A stretch of DNA of 64,000 nucleotides from Acanthaster planci (taxonomy: Eukaryota > Echinodermata > Asteroidea > Valvatida > Acanthasteridae), in contig NW_019091444.1 of NCBI RefSeq assembly GCF_001949145.1, positions 1,072,574 through 1,136,573 on the forward strand, given 5' to 3'. Shown here in pieces: positions 60,101 to 64,000 of this stretch. The translations under genes were made by a program, and so were the position numbers. The notes beneath the pieces are model-generated. The model was given only the letters and a program-made list of their open reading frames with translations. It was not told where the DNA came from and ran no database searches. Each line of letters begins with the position of its first letter. Positions within the stretch are counted from its first letter, which is position 1.

Positions 60101-63100
60101 CTCTTTACAAGACTCTGTACAGTATTTTCCAATTTTTAACGGTGCGAGTGTGAACTGAAAAACCGACGAAATCAGCTCTTCGTGACAGTTGGAACCTACC
60201 GCTTGTGCCAGAAGGGTTGGCGGGCTCATCTTGCATGAAGCTCGCCGCCGCCTGACTTGCCCCACCGAAGTCGCCTCTAATGGGCCAGGGCAAATCAAAA
60301 TTGGCGGCATTGCAACTTGGCTGTCGAGGCAGCTTGCGACCACCAACTGACGAGGTGCCACTGCGCGACCCAAGTGATCGGTCTTGAATCGCGCCGTCAT
60401 TGAATATTTCTGGGCCGTCCACATCAGACGGGGGTCCATACATGTCCTCGTCTGCTCCAGAGGCATCCACGCCCCTATAAACGAAACAAATAAATCACAC
60501 AGCAATGACAAGCACACACTGTTTGGCATTGCATTTAAGTGTAAGCAATGTCGGCAACAAGTTACAAAGGATAAGTTTGTTACAGCTGAATGTTGCCATT
60601 ATATTGTATTGTTTTACGTCGTGTCCATGGCTGAGAAAATGTGTGCTTAAGTTGTGGCTGTGGCTAGACATACTACATGTACCTATGGTAATCGCTTAAG
60701 CCACCTCCCATAGAAGCTTGTGTTCCATTAAGTCATAGCCAGTGAATTTGACCACAAACCAACAACAGAAGCCACTTCATCAGTGGCTTTAACTAAGGCT
60801 TGCCAACTTGGGCTTGTTGATTTCAACAGTCTATTCAACAATGCCACCTCACCTCTGTTCCTCTCTGTCTTCGGGGCTGATGAAGAGATGGGACAGAGAC
60901 ATCTCGTTCTCAACGAGTCTGCTGTCGGGGCGAGCGGCCGGACTGGGAGGGAACTGAGGGAGGCCGTCCTCGGGACCACGAGGGGTCCAGGGTGTGAGAG
61001 GACCGGCCAAGACATCGTCCGGTATGGCCGCAGACACCTCCATGGGCTCCGACTCCGCTTCTGTCTCTACTGCAACTGCGAGGCAATTGAACGTCTCTTC
61101 CACTGTAGAGAAACAAAAAAATCTTTGTCCTCAAACAAACTCCATTTGCTATCCCCTTCGAGTGCAGGCTGAAATCATTGATTTGGGAGTTTGCATGGCT
61201 CATGCATTTTGCCTAAGTATTCTCTCAAGCAGAGCGTTTCTGCAAAATTCATCGGACTGAGGTTTTGCCCCCTCCCAAAAAAAAAAACCTTGAATGAAAT
61301 ATCACAGGCGTATTTCAAAGCTTAGATTATTCTGAGCTTGGGCTCTGAACCATGTGAAGGTCTCGAGACCCAGCTGGATCCAGATGCCACGGTCAGAGAT
61401 GATGATGTCAACGTACTGAAAATGGCACTGGCCACAACAGAGAATCTTGTCCATGGCCAGTTTGACAAGCTCTGGCTAGGTGTCACACACTCGTCTATGG
61501 AAAAAAGGATGCAGCCGCAACCGGAGGGCTTCCATAAGGGCATGAATTATTCCCTGCCACAGACGCCACGTTCAAACACAACTTCGGCTACCCTTAGCAG
61601 ATCTCCTTTGTACCCTTTGGGCCCCATCGCACCCGTATATGAAGAAAAGCGGGACAGACACTCACCGATGTCAAGGGGTAGAAGTTCCAGAGCTTGGGCG
61701 GCTGTGGGCCGCTCCAGGAAGTCCTTCACGAGAGTCTGCTGCAGGAAACGACGCATCCTGGGGTGTGCGTTTGGAGGGATGTCCTCCAAAGGAGCCTGGC
61801 TCATGGCAATCTAAAAAAGATAAAGCGGGGGGGTTCATAAAGTTAATACTTAAACTGTTTCGGGAATAAATCTGCAAGAATGCAATGTAACTCCACTCGA
61901 TCTCTAATGGACTACTGACTTTGATCCATGACAAGTCCTTTCACAAGACCAGTCACAAACATCTGTGAACGACAACAAATGAATGCTTTTGCCCACAGGT
62001 CACAGTTTGAATAGCTTCAGGTTTCATTTGCCAGTGGATTTGGAACTTGTAACCCACTCAGAAACCACACAGGAAAACACTGAAGTATTTTCTGGAAAGT
62101 TTAGTACAGCAAGGGCGAAGAACGAACTTATGCTAATTTGTGACTGTATTCACGGAGGTACAGTTAACGCAGGTCTTTGTGGTGTCTTTTCCCGCGGCCA
62201 AGGCAGATGAATCGGAAAACAGAAGTATCGCCAATTTTGTTTTGGCTGGCCACATGTTTGGTCTCAGCAAGCTCGCCCACAGGAGACCTCCTGGGACTTA
62301 CGATGTAAATCTTGATCCGCACCCCTTTGAACCTCTGGGACCAGGGAGGGTGACCGCTGATCATGCACAGCAGGGTGCAGATAGTACTCCACACATCCAC
62401 CCGACCGTCGTGCTTCTGTCCTCCTATCAAGCAAGATCCAAACCAGAAAACCATCAGGTCTTTTCCAGATCTTTTCCCCTACGCTTCAACTACCTACCTA
62501 GGCCATACGAATTTTTTCATGCAACGCTACAAAAACATACAACACAGGTAAGCTGGACCCAATCTTATTAGCGTATTAGCAAGCCTATGCGTAAGGTTTA
62601 ACTTGGCAGAAAATCTGTCACGGTGATACAAAATGAAGTATTCACTGGTACCCTGCAAATATTTACTGCACTGAAAATTCTGAGCTCGGCATCTCCAAGG
62701 CGTTGGCCCCAAGAAAACAACGGTGTGGACTGCTCAGGACCTCTTACCGGCAATTTCCGGAGCCATGTAGCACTCGGTGCCCTTGAGCGCCTCGTCGGCC
62801 TGAAAGGTCTCGGTCTGCTGCGTGGCCAGGCCAAAGTCGATCAGAAGCGCCCGGTCTCCGGGGAGCATCAAGATGTTGTCGGCTGCAGGAATGGAGACAT
62901 GCCAAAGGAAGTGAACCAGCTGTACCACTCAGAGCGCACCCCGCATCGAGGGCGCTGCATTGCTGCTATGCGACTTGAGCCACAGAGCTTGTTTGTTTAC
63001 TTCAGACCTAAAGATGGCCCATGTTTTGGGGCACCAACAAATACTTATTTAACAGTCAAAACCATGCTAAGCGGTGTCCTATCTTGTCGAGATGGTGCTG

Positions 63101-63740
63101 TAAACTGCCCCATTGTCTTGACATGACATTTATCACACATCCTCCCGTCAACTGACCTACTGCCATAGAATCTCGTCGAGGTAGCTTACAAAGTATTGTT
63201 CTATTGCATGAAAAACAAAATGGATGTGGGGCGAGCAAAATCTCAGAAACTATAAAACTCATCGACATATAAAGTCCCACAGGGTTGTCTAAGGGGCATG
63301 GCTAACTCGCACATGGCGGTAGGTCGAGTAGCTACTTCCCTCATTCCAAAAAGGGAGTCTGTCTAATTAGTTTCAGGTTCTGCTCATCTGATGCGCTTTC
63401 TACTTTAGTCATGCCTAAAAGGTCTCCAAATCTTCTCGAGAGAAAGGTAACAAGCGAAGCAAAGCAAACAATGGTTACGTTTGATGTCCTTGTGGATGAT
63501 CTCCTGGCTGTGGAGGTACAACACGGCCCACAGCACTTGCTGGGTGATCAGCAACGACCGCCCTTGCCCAAGGACGGACTGGTTGATCAGCTGTTGCAGT
63601 GTGCTGCTCTCGGGGTAGTATGCCGAGATGAACAGCACCATGTCGTCGGTGCGTAGCAGGCCAAGCAGGGGGACGATGCCCGGGTGATCCAGCCCACACC
63701 AGAGGGTGGCCTCGGTGATTGCAAAAGACCTCACAGGGAC
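57137..63740 (-). CDS. MAP3K of the NIK/TPL2 type (5' end outside window)
   Basis: Serine/threonine MAP kinase kinase kinase, expected in NF-kB and stress signalling. Minus-strand exons: 63740-63479, 62882-62748, 62423-62302, 61810-61666, 61102-60853, 60474-60200, 59722-59634, 59383-59199, 58555-58506, 57931-57807, 57313-57137; phases close to 604 aa. The N-lobe glycine loop and lysine are missing (upstream). Visible are IIHKDIKPDN (catalytic D85, with HKD instead of HRD), IDFGLA (D103), GTECYMAPEI, DVWS, SGHPPWSQRF and SQAPLEDIPP. PLEDI and the KPDN loop recall TPL2/MAP3K8. The C-terminal module (INIYAEG, then GAIDLHHTF, then VWLWRSNCNGQI) recalls the C-terminal domain of NIK/MAP3K14. The linker has LPQFPPSPAARP, DMYGPPSDVDGPEIFN and an acidic MEVSAAIPDD patch. 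The donor at 59198 (GTCTCT) is weak. The family is secure; the choice between MAP3K14 and MAP3K8, or their common ancestor, is not. Confidence 0.85.
58162..58440 (+). repeat. 70-bp minisatellite, 4 units, in a MAP3K intron
   Basis: Four near-identical 70-bp units each contain CTGACATCCCTAGGAACCCC, CAAGT(C/A)AA, GTGAACAATCTCGACCCCC and TGTGTACAGTCACTC. They lie in the intron between the exons 58555-58506 and 57931-57807. An open frame across the array is a by-product of its low divergence, since 70 is not a multiple of 3. Confidence 0.92.
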
Positions 63741-64000
63741 CTAAAGAGAGGGAAATGCAAACATGGCTGATCACCGACAGCATAATACTGATCCACTTGT
63801 CAGCTGTAGCATTTGTCAGTGCCGTCTGCAGACCAGACGCACATTTTAGGCTAGCATGCGCGACACAGCGACACGACTATCATAGTTTATCTGCTTGAAA
63901 TTCAAGCGTTAACCCCAACCCCCTAGGCTCCTGCACTAGAAAGCATACTGAACCTCACAAAATCCAACAGGTTCATGTACTTGTCTGTGTACTTGTACAT
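63741..64000. other. Right edge, intron of the MAP3K gene
   Basis: No exon with splice signals is visible between the acceptor at 63741-63742 and the window edge. The N-lobe exons of the kinase should lie beyond 64000. Confidence 0.5.

Noticed and set aside
61338-61814. 158-aa plus-strand frame
   Set aside because: It lies antisense to the MAP3K kinase exon 61810-61666, which has homology and splice sites; the plus frame has neither.
1-64000. CRISPR arrays, bacterial operons, riboswitches
   Set aside because: The window is intron-bearing animal DNA; the tandem arrays seen have no spacer-repeat structure.

Overview
This window is animal nuclear DNA. It has split genes with GT/AG introns of about 0.1-2.7 kb, no operons, AT-rich spacers, tRNA-derived SINEs, small inverted-repeat DNA elements, a non-LTR retrotransposon remnant and two assembly gaps (a single n at 13241 and a run at 35614-35705). 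The gene content (a KIF28-type kinesin, RING/ankyrin/BRCT BARD1, Elongator subunit ELP2 and a NIK/TPL2-type MAP3K), the intron-rich structure and the TACATG-rich spacers suggest a marine invertebrate deuterostome. An echinoderm or hemichordate is my first guess and a lancelet the alternative; the sequence alone does not settle it.

Layout. 1-740: decayed reverse-transcriptase retrotransposon, minus strand. 1909-12962 (+): kinesin-3 family KIF28, lacking only its first exon(s), 23 exons joined in frame. 12963-16045: spacer with a TTAA-bounded MITE. 16046-22197 (+): complete BARD1, 9 exons, 927 aa. 23314-34189 (+): complete ELP2, 18 exons, 844 aa. 34190-36951: repeat-rich convergent spacer with SINEs, a gap and a tRNA-like sequence. 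36952-43722 (-): 3' part of an unrecognised gene for a charged, disordered protein. 43723-57136: mostly repeats and AT-rich DNA, with three further minus-strand candidate exons (47952-48044, 54296-54682, 56009-56140). 57137-63740 (-): kinase domain through stop codon of a MAP3K that combines TPL2-like and NIK-like features. Its start lies beyond the window.

The main discovery candidate is the relation between the two minus-strand genes. Four consecutive exons downstream of the MAP3K kinase domain have counterparts, in the same order and with the same intron phases at the shared junctions, in the gene 20 kb further on. That gene shows no kinase domain and stops inside the fourth shared exon. 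This looks like a tandem partial duplication that produced a kinase-less relative of a MAP3K scaffold tail.

Functionally the loci are a microtubule motor (KIF28), the BRCA1-partner ubiquitin ligase BARD1, a WD40 subunit of the tRNA-modifying Elongator complex and an innate-immune or NF-kB-type MAP3K. I see no shared pathway; neighbourhood here is probably chromosomal synteny. All exon models come from reading splice signals and frames by eye, and the phases of each multi-exon model close exactly.
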